Below are positions 1 to 5,481 of a stretch of 6,230 nt of DNA, piece after piece. Numbering within the stretch: position 1 is the stretch's first letter; every line of letters begins with the position of its first letter. This DNA comes from RGIG6353 sp045590615 (GTDB lineage: Bacteria; Bacillota; Clostridia; Oscillospirales; SIG627), in contig JAZNRH010000081.1 in NCBI GenBank assembly GCA_045590615.1, forward strand, positions 1 to 6,230, written 5' to 3'. A program made the position numbers and the translations under genes. The notes under the pieces were generated by a model. The model did no database searches, had not been told where the DNA came from, and saw nothing but the letters and a program-made list of their open reading frames with translations.

Positions 1-1
1 A

Positions 2-298
2 TGGATTATAGACGGAAATTATCAAAGAACACTCGAGCTTCGGCTAAAATTCTGCGATACGGTGTTTCTTTTCGATCTTCCTACAAGTGTGTGTTTGCAG
101 GGCGTCAGAGAAAGAATAGGAAAGCGCAGGTTCGATTTGCCCTGGCTTGAAACCGAGCTTGACGATGAATTCAAAAAGCAGATAGAGGAATTTCCGTATA
201 CTACTATTCCTGAAATTTATTCACTGATTGACAAGTATAAGGATGGTAAAATGATAGTTACCTTCAAGAGTCGGGCAGAGGCAGACGATTATTTTTGA
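2..298 (+). CDS. P-loop kinase-like NTPase (topology modulation protein / adenylate kinase-like family), C-terminal part
   Basis: Frame 2 is open from the window edge to a TGA at 296-298, giving about 98 residues; the true start and the Walker A region lie outside the window. The visible part begins WIIDGNYQRTLELRLKFCD and continues through FLFDLPTSVCLQGVRERIGK, then DLPW, and ends with a VTFKSRAEADDYF tail. This order (W-[IV]-I-D-G-N-Y, a hydrophobic strand followed by a 'C-L-x-G-V-x-x-R-I-G-K' lid-like helix, and a terminal 'FKSR-EAD') is what I recall for small adenylate-kinase-like P-loop proteins often annotated as 'topology modulation protein' or FlaR-like. They probably bind ATP in the cytoplasm, but their substrate is not established. 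A GTG at 62 is an internal codon, not the start, because homology-like sequence extends upstream of it. The gene converges on the operon at 372-5137 and is separated from it by a hairpin. Confidence 0.75.
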   Translation, partial: WIIDGNYQRTLELRLKFCDTVFLFDLPTSVCLQGVRERIGKRRFDLPWLETELDDEFKKQIEEFPYTTIPEIYSLIDKYKDGKMIVTFKSRAEADDYF

Positions 299-324
299 AA
301 GTAATGTTTAATATCACAATATAA

Positions 325-356
325 GTAAACGGGGCGCAGAAATGCGCCCCGTTTAT
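325..356. terminator. Bidirectional rho-independent terminator between convergent genes
   Basis: AAACGGGGCGCA (327-338), a GAAA tetraloop (339-342) and TGCGCCCCGTTT (343-354) form a perfect 12-bp stem, with one or two further A-U/G-U pairs at the base. The stem is very GC-rich in its middle and ends in A/T pairs, and T-rich sequence follows on both strands (ATTATGTTAGTT on +, ACTTATATTGTG on -). It lies 27 bases after the stop of the P-loop gene and 16 bases after the end of the minus-strand operon, so it probably serves both. Confidence 0.85.
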
Positions 357-371
357 TATGTTAGTTAATCA

Positions 372-1412
372 TTAGAATGTAAAGTATTTCTTCTTTGCGT
401 TGCTTTCGTATGCCGATTCAATTACCTTTTGTGAAGCAATTGCGTCATTTGCCGTAACAGCAATGTCGGCTTCGCCTGCAACTGCCTTACCAAAGGCTTC
501 GATTTCTTTGGTGTACATATTGCCGAATTCTACCTGAATTTCCATTGGCTGAACGTCGTTTCTGTTCTGATTGGCATCGTATCCAAGTGATGAATCTGAG
601 ACAAGAACTTCAATTTCGCCTCCCTCAACCTGAGAGATTGTGCCCTGAGCGAAAATGCTGCCCTTAGTTCCGTAAAACTCAATCTTACATTTCGCTGCAG
701 CATCGGGGATATTGAAGTTTGCGTCAACGTAGGCGATTGCACCGTTAGAAAGCCTCATAACGACAGCGCCTGCGTCCTCAACGCTATACTTGAATATCTG
801 GTTGCCACACATACCGGCAGCTTCTGTTACCTCAAGACCTGTGATGTAACGAATAAGGTCTACGCAGTGAACGCCCATGTCCATCATAGCGCCGCCACCC
901 GATAGCTTCATATCTTGTCTCCAGCAGTTTTCCATCTCGGGATACCAGCAGGTGAGCTGTGCACGTGCCGAAACGATTTCACCGATTTTGCCCGATTGAA
1001 TAATCTCACGCATTTTTTGGTGATAAGCGTGGAATCTCATCATAAAGCCAACACCGAGCTTTACGCCCTTGTTTTTACAGTAGTCTGCAATCTCTTCTGC
1101 TTCGGCAGAGGTCAGACCGACGGGCTTTTCGATAAGAATATCCTTGCCGGCATCAGCTGCTAAAATGGCCTGCGCCTTGTGACAGAAAACGGGGGAAGCA
1201 ATGTATACTGCCTGAATTTCGTCAAGGGCAAGAAGCCCTTCGATATTGTCAAAGGCATATTTTGCATTGTATTTTTCCTTACAGCTTTCAGCTGCAGCCT
1301 TGTTGGAATCCATAACTGCAATCAGCTCGGCATTGTCTGCCAGCATCATACCCGGTAAGGTTCGTCTGTCGGCGATTCCACCACAGCCGATTACACCCCA
1401 TTTAATTTTCAT
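372..1412 (-). CDS. Gfo/Idh/MocA family NAD(P)-dependent oxidoreductase
   Basis: A complete 346-residue protein, the usual length for this family of sugar and cyclitol dehydrogenases. Residues 1-120 form a Rossmann domain with the GVIGCGGIA dinucleotide loop (G9, G11, G12). An aspartate at 35 after the second strand suggests a preference for NAD over NADP. The EKPVG motif gives the family lysine K96. In the C-terminal substrate domain, GGGAMMDMGVHCVDL supplies D178 and H182, which match the Lys-Asp-His set (K97, D172, H176) known for Bacillus inositol dehydrogenase. So all catalytic residues are present, and the expected reaction is reversible oxidation of a ring hydroxyl to a ketone. It is the last gene of the five-gene operon, 17 nt after the creatininase-family gene, and starts after AAGGAGA at 1418-1424. 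Family members act on inositols, hexoses, 3-keto-glycosides and UDP-sugars; the substrate here is unknown. No signal peptide is seen, so it is cytoplasmic. Confidence 0.92.
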   Translation of the reverse strand: MKIKWGVIGCGGIADRRTLPGMMLADNAELIAVMDSNKAAAESCKEKYNAKYAFDNIEGLLALDEIQAVYIASPVFCHKAQAILAADAGKDILIEKPVGLTSAEAEEIADYCKNKGVKLGVGFMMRFHAYHQKMREIIQSGKIGEIVSARAQLTCWYPEMENCWRQDMKLSGGGAMMDMGVHCVDLIRYITGLEVTEAAGMCGNQIFKYSVEDAGAVVMRLSNGAIAYVDANFNIPDAAAKCKIEFYGTKGSIFAQGTISQVEGGEIEVLVSDSSLGYDANQNRNDVQPMEIQVEFGNMYTKEIEAFGKAVAGEADIAVTANDAIASQKVIESAYESNAKKKYFTF

Positions 1413-1429
1413 AAGCGTCTCCTTAAAGT

Positions 1430-2227
1430 TTATTTAGTTCTCTGAGCCTCTAACTTGTCAACGAAATCAACGAGGTTGTCAACGATTTCGTTGCAAATCT
1501 TTTCACCAAGCTCCTTTGTAGCAAGCTCGGGAAAGCCCATAACGCCAACCTCGATTTCGTCTCTTTGACCCACCGTTTCAATAACGAAGGGGGAATCGTA
1601 AGGCTTGCTTCTCTTTTCAAACCAGTCTTGGTCGGTTCTCATCATTTTAGCATAGTATTCTTCATCCATAACGATTTCGTCACGGACAAGCTCGGGCGCC
1701 CAATACTTCATCATAGAAGTTTCGGCAAGACCTGCGTGGAAATCATGCTCTGGCTCCATAGCAAATTTTGAAAGCCAAGTGGGTGATAATTCCCATGCCT
1801 CAACTAAGGACAGAGTGATTTTTTCTGCAATATCCTTGTTTCTGCGAAGCAACATACGAAGGCTGTTTTTCAACGCGCCGATGTTGTCTGTTCCTGCGTG
1901 TCCCAAAAGGACTATAATGTTCTCAAAGCCCATGCGTACAAATTCTGAAACAATTTCGGAAATGTACAAGCCGAAGGTGTTGGGGCTTACGTTGACTGTA
2001 CCAAGCAGCTCTCCACCCGAGAAACAATAGTTTACAGATGGTGCAACAACAGCGTTGAGTCTGTCGCCTGCAATGACGGTTGGCATTACCGAGTTATAAA
2101 TATCAGTAGACAATGGGAGATGGAAGCCGTGCTGTTCAACAACACCTGTTGGTATAATAACGGTTTTTGTCTTTTTTATAGCCTCGTGCATATCCTTGAC
2201 CGTCATTTTTTCCATGTAAAATGCCAT
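1430..2227 (-). CDS. Creatininase-family metal-dependent hydrolase
   Basis: A complete 265-residue protein. The N-terminal strand PTGVVEQHGFHLPLSTD is the creatininase signature and carries the expected metal ligands E31, H33 and D42. A central LLGHAGTDN supplies H110, and DFHAGLAETSMM (H164, E169) matches the 'D-x-HAG-x-x-ETS' block. The family includes creatinine amidohydrolase, the mycofactocin peptidase MftE, pyrimidine-biosynthesis amidases and the inositol-pathway ring-opening hydrolase IolN, so the name does not fix a substrate; creatinine itself is unlikely in this setting. The canonical H-x-E ligand pair of creatininase is changed here (H110-A-G-T-D-N). The gene lies 14 nt after the aminotransferase stop. 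Its ribosome binding site AAGGAGA (2236-2242) overlaps that stop and is 8 nt from the chosen ATG. A second in-frame Met at codon 5 has no better site. A Gfo/Idh dehydrogenase beside it suggests hydrolysis of a ketone-bearing ring or an amide. Cytoplasmic. Confidence 0.88.
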   Translation of the reverse strand: MAFYMEKMTVKDMHEAIKKTKTVIIPTGVVEQHGFHLPLSTDIYNSVMPTVIAGDRLNAVVAPSVNYCFSGGELLGTVNVSPNTFGLYISEIVSEFVRMGFENIIVLLGHAGTDNIGALKNSLRMLLRRNKDIAEKITLSLVEAWELSPTWLSKFAMEPEHDFHAGLAETSMMKYWAPELVRDEIVMDEEYYAKMMRTDQDWFEKRSKPYDSPFVIETVGQRDEIEVGVMGFPELATKELGEKICNEIVDNLVDFVDKLEAQRTK

Positions 2228-2241
2228 TTCAATCTTCTCCT

Positions 2242-3552
2242 TTATTTGCCTGCTTGCATTTCTGCATCTGCTTCAAGTACGGCATTAGCCATAAATTCGA
2301 TTTGTTCGTCGCTCAGACCGTAGAGAGGAAGGTGAGTAAATCTCTTGTAGAATACTTCCTCGCAGTTAGGACAAGTCTTTGCAATTTCGTCAGAGTCGTA
2401 GCCCATATCCTGAACGACCTTAAATCTGTAAAGAGGACCGAAGTGAGCAATCTGAGTTACGCCCTTTTCTTCGAGCTTCTTCTTAAGTACCTGAACGTCT
2501 CCACCTGCCTTTGCAGGGTCAATCTGCAAGAGATAGAGGTGGTAGGTGGGCTTGATGTCATCACTGTCGAGAAGCTGAGGGATAATTGCGTCATTCTCGG
2601 CAAATCTCTTCGAGAGATATTCTGCTACAGAGCGTCTCTTTGCAATGATTTCTTCGTTACGTGCAATCTGGAGAGTAAGTCCGAGACCCTGAATTTCAGT
2701 AGTAGAAGAGTTTCCTGCAACGAAGGGCTTTTCCTTACCCGGAATTGGAGTAATGTTGTAAAGCCAATCCTTGATAGGACAAGTAAAGTCAAGTCCAAGA
2801 AAACGTGCTCTCTTCATATCTGCAGTGAATCCGGGAACGGTTGTGGTAAGAATTCCACCCTCACCAAAGGAGGTAATATTCTTAACCTCATGCATTGAGA
2901 ATGCAGCAAAGTCACCGATTGTACCAATCTTCTTACCCTTGTACATAGCGCCGAATGCGTGAGCAGCATCTTCAAGCACCAATATATCATGCTTTCTTGC
3001 AATTTCCATAATAGGATCCATATCAACGGGGTATCCACCGATATGTACGGGAACAATCATTTTTGTTTTGTCTGTGATTTTGCGCTCAACGTCCTTGGGG
3101 TCCATATTGATGGTTCTTGGGTCAACGTCGGCGAACACCAATTTACAGCCTATTGACAAAGGATAAGCCATTGTAGCAACGAAGGTGATCGCAGGAACGA
3201 TAACCTCGTCGCCGGCCTTGAGATTTGCATATTTATAAGCAATTTCAAAGCCTGCAGTTGCGTTGGTAACGAAGGTCGATGACTCAGTGCCAAGGTATTC
3301 GTTACAAGCTTTTTCTGCCTTTTCAACTTGTGTAGCAAGAGAGAGCTTTCCGGGAGGTGTTGCAAGAGGCTCGAGCTTCTTAACCTGCTCCCATACAGCT
3401 TCGAGCGCCTGGTCGTATTCCTTTCCTTCGCCCTGCATTAAAAATCTGATAATCTCCATCAAGTCGTGAACGTTGTAGTTTTCACCTACAGCTGCCCACG
3501 GCACGTTAGTCGCACCCGTGTTGTATCTGAAGTCTGTTGTTTGTTTTCCCAT
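2242..3552 (-). CDS. DegT/DnrJ/EryC1/StrS family PLP-dependent aminotransferase
   Basis: A complete 436-residue protein of the sugar/aminocyclitol aminotransferase family (fold type I). Landmarks in order are FVTNATAGFEIAY (about 94-106), AGDEVIVPAITFVAT (113-127, the usual 'GDEVI.P..TF.A' block), FADVD, the P-V-H-I-G-G-Y loop, LEDAAHAFGA with D195 expected to pair with the PLP pyridine nitrogen, and FSMHEVKNITSFGEGG with K224 as the Schiff-base lysine. Because this lysine is present rather than histidine, a true aminotransferase is more likely than a ColD-type 3-dehydratase. The C-terminal part has the TEIQGLGLTLQ helix and a late LPLYGLSDEQIE motif, both typical. It is longer than the common 360-400 residues: about 30 extra residues (roughly 41-72) separate the N-terminal helix from the first conserved helix. 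Its AAGGAGGA site (3561-3568) overlaps the stop of the upstream gene. It would move an amino group between glutamate or similar and a keto-sugar or keto-cyclitol; direction and substrate are unknown. Confidence 0.92.
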   Translation of the reverse strand: MGKQTTDFRYNTGATNVPWAAVGENYNVHDLMEIIRFLMQGEGKEYDQALEAVWEQVKKLEPLATPPGKLSLATQVEKAEKACNEYLGTESSTFVTNATAGFEIAYKYANLKAGDEVIVPAITFVATMAYPLSIGCKLVFADVDPRTINMDPKDVERKITDKTKMIVPVHIGGYPVDMDPIMEIARKHDILVLEDAAHAFGAMYKGKKIGTIGDFAAFSMHEVKNITSFGEGGILTTTVPGFTADMKRARFLGLDFTCPIKDWLYNITPIPGKEKPFVAGNSSTTEIQGLGLTLQIARNEEIIAKRRSVAEYLSKRFAENDAIIPQLLDSDDIKPTYHLYLLQIDPAKAGGDVQVLKKKLEEKGVTQIAHFGPLYRFKVVQDMGYDSDEIAKTCPNCEEVFYKRFTHLPLYGLSDEQIEFMANAVLEADAEMQAGK

Positions 3553-3566
3553 TTTTCTTTTCCTCC

Positions 3567-4199
3567 TTAAAATTCTGGTTTATATATTTGCTTAAATTCT
3601 TGCCAATAGATTTCTCTGACCTCGATGTCCTTGATTTTCAGCTTGGTACAATAAGCCGAAAATCCAAGCTGACCCTTGCTAATGGGCTGAGGGTCAATCA
3701 GCTCGGAAATAAGAACGTCGTCAACCACCATAAATGCGTGCCCGTTAATTGCACCGGCTGTCATACGCACTTCGCTTCCCGGGACGTAATTGTAGAGCGA
3801 TGTGGTCGAATAAAGATTTGTTCCGAAATTTTGGCCAAAGTTTCGCTCAATTCCACTTTTCTTTTCATACCAGCCGTTGAGTCCACATACGTAGGACTCG
3901 CCGAGATAATCGTGCGTGTCGTTCCAGTTAGCGCAGAAAACTGCATTGACGTCTCTCGTGGCAGGCAGTACCGTGCCAATGGTAAAGCTGAACATAACGT
4001 TTTTTTCAAAGCGCTCTTTGGTGAGCAATATACCACCAAGGTTGCCTCTTTCTTCACCTACGAGGTAGCCGTTTTCGTATTTCCAGCTTCCGGTCATTAC
4101 CTCCCAGTATTTCTCCCAATCCTCGTCGGGAGTATAGCTGAATATAACGGGAGATTTGTCTGCAATGACTTTTTTGCCGAGCAATAAAATATCCTTCAT
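3567..4199 (-). CDS. DUF1080-like (3-keto-disaccharide hydrolase-type) concanavalin-fold protein
   Basis: A complete 210-residue protein, probably one beta-sandwich domain. The pattern resembles DUF1080/PF06439: an early 'G-S-W-K-Y-E-N-G-Y-L-V-G' (about 37-48), then GGILLTKERFEKNVMFSF as the 'gg.L.T...y.df.l.f' segment. A central aromatic and Asn-rich part follows (NAVFCANWNDTHDYLG). Late strands VRMTAGAINGHAFMVVDDVLI and KGQLGFSAYCTKLKIKDIEV match the 'v.G..i...vdg......d....G.iGl.......rnI.i' ending. Characterised relatives act on 3-keto-glycosides made by Gfo/Idh/MocA enzymes, and such an enzyme is the last gene of this operon; that link is inference. Unlike many DUF1080 proteins there is no signal peptide or lipobox, so it should stay in the cytoplasm. 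It is gene 2 of the operon, 14 nt downstream of the deacetylase-like gene, with AAGGAGA at 4208-4214. It could instead be a non-catalytic carbohydrate-binding domain. The family call is from pattern memory and is the least certain of the five. Confidence 0.6.
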   Translation of the reverse strand: MKDILLLGKKVIADKSPVIFSYTPDEDWEKYWEVMTGSWKYENGYLVGEERGNLGGILLTKERFEKNVMFSFTIGTVLPATRDVNAVFCANWNDTHDYLGESYVCGLNGWYEKKSGIERNFGQNFGTNLYSTTSLYNYVPGSEVRMTAGAINGHAFMVVDDVLISELIDPQPISKGQLGFSAYCTKLKIKDIEVREIYWQEFKQIYKPEF

Positions 4200-4213
4200 A
4201 ATTACATTCTCCT

Positions 4214-5137
4214 TCAGCGAGGAAGATTTTCCATGAAATTAAAGGTAAAGCCTTTGTCCTTCAAAATTTTGCCCATTGTCAGAATCTTGTCTTTGTAATC
4301 GGGCTGATAAGCGTAGTAATCGGAATAAAAGTACTGCTCGTGGTTACCGATACTCAAGTATTCCTGGTCGGTAAATTTTGACAGCTCACTCTCCAGCTCT
4401 TCAAGTGGAATGAGATTGAGAACAGCCTGTGCCGCCGACATATAAGACATATTGAGCTCGGCGTCTTTTATTGTAGCAAATTTTCCTACTATTCCCATAT
4501 AATCTTTTTCGTTTACGTGGTTGTAGGAGCAAAGGGCAGTTGCAATTGCGAGGTCTCTTGTGACCTTTTGGTAGACGGCAGACTCGGGCTTCTTGTTGTG
4601 CATAAGTCTGAACGAGTGACCGTAGGGGAGAGAAGAGTGATCCCCGTTCCATTCTGTTTTCTTTCCGTAGGAAGCATAGGTAACGCGAATACCGTTGTCT
4701 GATAAAGCCTGAACGCCTTCCTTAGACATAGGTATCCAATGAGTTACTACGCTTTTTGCAAAGGAGCTTTCTCCTGCAAATCTGCAAACCTCGGAGTGTA
4801 TGAGCTTAAAGATTCTGTCTACGACGTCGTAGTCTGCATTAACAAATGGATAGTCGGGCCATTCTTCCTTGGAATGAAATCCCATTTTGAGCCAATCCGA
4901 CGCTTCTTCAAATTCTGATTTGTAATTATCGGTCATATCCGATAGAGAAAACTCATCGTCTGAGTACCAGAAGGACGTCCTGTAAAAGAGATTGAGCTGA
5001 GTTTTAACTCCGTATTCATCATGCGCCTGCTTGAGCACAGACAGAAACGGATTGTCCCATAGTGATTTTGGCTTTTGACGGGTCAGGTCGCGAAACAACC
5101 ATATCACGTCGTCAATAAAAAAAGTTGCATATTTCAT
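4214..5137 (-). CDS. Polysaccharide deacetylase-like (NodB-fold) protein, cytoplasmic
   Basis: A complete 307-residue protein and the first gene of the operon. The N-terminus has YATFFIDDVIWLF; D9-D10 correspond to the 'T-F-D-D' motif 1 of NodB-type deacetylases. Motif 2 is divergent: GFHSKEEWPDYPF has H88 but no second histidine four residues on (E92 instead), and D95 may take part. The later VVTHWIPMSKEGVQALSDNGIRV and SIGNHEQYFYSDYYAYQPDY followed by KILTMGKILKDKGFTF fit a (beta/alpha)-barrel of the glycoside hydrolase/deacetylase superfamily, with H in NHEQYF as a possible late catalytic or metal residue. No signal peptide is present, so the substrate must be intracellular, unlike classic peptidoglycan or chitin deacetylases. 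It starts after GGAG at 5149-5152, 11 nt from the ATG, behind a consensus promoter. I recall related uncharacterised proteins with a 'F-H-[AS]...P-D-x-P-[YF]' motif, and none with a proven reaction. N-deacetylation of an imported sugar is a reasonable but untested guess. Confidence 0.7.
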   Translation of the reverse strand: MKYATFFIDDVIWLFRDLTRQKPKSLWDNPFLSVLKQAHDEYGVKTQLNLFYRTSFWYSDDEFSLSDMTDNYKSEFEEASDWLKMGFHSKEEWPDYPFVNADYDVVDRIFKLIHSEVCRFAGESSFAKSVVTHWIPMSKEGVQALSDNGIRVTYASYGKKTEWNGDHSSLPYGHSFRLMHNKKPESAVYQKVTRDLAIATALCSYNHVNEKDYMGIVGKFATIKDAELNMSYMSAAQAVLNLIPLEELESELSKFTDQEYLSIGNHEQYFYSDYYAYQPDYKDKILTMGKILKDKGFTFNFMENLPR

Positions 5138-5152
5138 CGTAGTATATACTCC

Positions 5153-5167
5153 AATTAATAATTAATT
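5153..5167. promoter_or_regulatory. Candidate operator palindrome in the operon leader
   Basis: AATTAAT-A-ATTAATT is a perfect inverted repeat (7-bp arms, 1-bp centre) located about +8 to +22 from the predicted start of the operon, between promoter and ribosome binding site. This is a typical repressor position, but the sequence is only A and T, so chance is a real alternative. A second perfect palindrome, AGTATATACT, follows at 5141-5150. Confidence 0.25.
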
Positions 5168-5181
5168 CATCGCTTAAAAGA

Positions 5182-5210
5182 ATTATATCACTAAATTAAA
5201 TAAATGTCAA
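5182..5210 (-). promoter_or_regulatory. Sigma-A-type promoter of the five-gene operon
   Basis: On the minus strand, TTGACA (5210-5205) is followed by exactly 17 bases and TATAAT (5187-5182). Both hexamers match consensus at all six positions, and a TG one base before the -10 makes it an extended -10 as well. Transcription would start near 5175, giving a leader of about 38 nt before the ATG at 5137. Such a strong promoter suggests control by a repressor or activator, or high constitutive expression. Confidence 0.88.
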
Positions 5211-5214
5211 TAGA

Positions 5215-5229
5215 AATTTGGTACAAATT
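5215..5229. promoter_or_regulatory. Candidate operator palindrome upstream of the operon's -35 element
   Basis: AATTTG-GTA-CAAATT is a perfect inverted repeat with 6-bp arms and a 3-bp centre. It lies 4 bases upstream of the -35 hexamer, centred about 47 bases before the predicted start, a position where an activator or repressor could act. AT-rich palindromes also arise by chance, so its role is a suggestion only. Confidence 0.35.
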
Positions 5230-5312
5230 ATATACTCTAGCAAAATGGACTTTAGTGTTTATCCCTTGTAATACCTACATAAACAGTCTTGAAAATCTTT
5301 AAAATGGACAAA

Positions 5313-5332
5313 AATATCGTTGAATATCGTTA
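5313..5332. repeat. Tandem 10-bp direct repeat
   Basis: AATATCGTTG is followed directly by AATATCGTTA: two copies with one mismatch, one helical turn apart. This could be a pair of protein-binding half-sites on one DNA face. Nearby, AAAATGGAC occurs twice (5242-5250 and 5301-5309). No function can be assigned. Confidence 0.4.
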
Positions 5333-5345
5333 TATACCCGCCACA

Positions 5346-5375
5346 ATAAAAAGAGAGCCTTGAACTCGTAGGCTC
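5346..5375 (-). terminator. Orphan leftward terminator-like hairpin
   Basis: Read on the minus strand, GAGCCT (5375-5370), a 9-nt loop and AGGCTC (5360-5355) are followed by TCTTTTTATT. This is a short rho-independent terminator shape with a good U-run on that strand only. No minus-strand gene lies to its right, so either it shields the operon promoter from antisense transcription or it is left over from a gene that was replaced. An overlapping alternative pairing exists (TGAACT 5361-5366 with AGTTCA 5378-5383). Confidence 0.45.
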
Positions 5376-5407
5376 AAAGTTCATCAAAAATATTCAAAAA
5401 ATCCCTC

Positions 5408-5435
5408 ACACATATTGACATTTATCTATATGTGT
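5408..5435. promoter_or_regulatory. Probable ArsR operator overlapping its own promoter
   Basis: ACACATAT (5408-5415) and ATATGTGT (5428-5435) form a perfect 8-bp inverted repeat around a 12-base centre that carries most of the -35 hexamer. ArsR/SmtB repressors are winged-helix dimers that bind such AT-rich inverted repeats within their promoters and leave the DNA when metal or metalloid binds. Assignment to this ArsR rests on position and symmetry. Confidence 0.65.
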
Positions 5436-5443
5436 AGTATAAT
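5415..5443 (+). promoter_or_regulatory. Sigma-A-type promoter of arsR and the permease gene
   Basis: TTGACA (5415-5420), a 17-base spacer and TATAAT (5438-5443) match consensus at every position. Transcription would start near 5450, about 30 nt before the arsR start. The -35 hexamer and most of the spacer lie inside the inverted repeat at 5408-5435, so a bound repressor would block RNA polymerase. Confidence 0.88.
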
Positions 5444-5467
5444 AACATCAGATAGAAAAATATCAAT

Positions 5468-5472
5468 GTGAG
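5468..5472 (+). promoter_or_regulatory. Weak ribosome binding site that decides the arsR start
   Basis: GTGAG at 5468-5472 is the only Shine-Dalgarno-like sequence here. It directly touches the ATG at 5473, which is too close to work, but lies 9 nt before the ATG at 5482. The second ATG is therefore preferred. This site is much weaker than those of the neighbouring genes, fitting the low levels needed for a repressor. Confidence 0.5.
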
Positions 5473-5481
5473 ATGATTAAG

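Larger units (their letters stand above)
5138..5481. other. AT-rich divergent intergenic control region (no supported gene)
   Basis: These 344 bases separate the leftward operon from rightward arsR. They hold two consensus promoters pointing away from each other, a 15-bp palindrome behind each of the operon's promoter elements, a leftward terminator-like hairpin, and two sets of short direct repeats. Tiny open frames such as 5304-5363 (19 codons) lack a ribosome binding site and any recognised similarity, so I call none of them a gene. Confidence 0.8.

Noticed and set aside
1..150. ATG-initiated open frame beginning at the first base of the window
   Set aside because: Frame 2 over the same bases gives a recognisable P-loop NTPase continuing to 298; the frame-1 product is low-complexity basic sequence with no family features.
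1430..2227. Naming the creatininase-family gene as creatininase or as iolN
   Set aside because: The metal loop differs from creatininase, and IolN identity cannot be shown without an alignment; only the family is supported.
2221..2898. 225-residue plus-strand open frame opposite the aminotransferase gene
   Set aside because: It is the antisense shadow of a well-supported DegT gene; its translation has no motifs and no ribosome binding site.
2242..3552. ColD-like 3-dehydratase function for the DegT-family protein
   Set aside because: The PLP lysine (K224) is present, whereas ColD-type dehydratases have histidine at that place.
3537..4187. 216-residue plus-strand open frame opposite the DUF1080-like gene
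   Set aside because: The minus-strand frame has a strong ribosome binding site, operon spacing and family-like patterns; the plus-strand frame has none.
5304..5363. Small frame of 19 codons in the control region
   Set aside because: No ribosome binding site, no similarity recognised, and the length is expected by chance.
5138..5481. CRISPR array, riboswitch or tRNA in the intergenic region
   Set aside because: The repeats are only 9-10 bases long and not regularly spaced with spacers, and no conserved riboswitch core or tRNA cloverleaf could be found.
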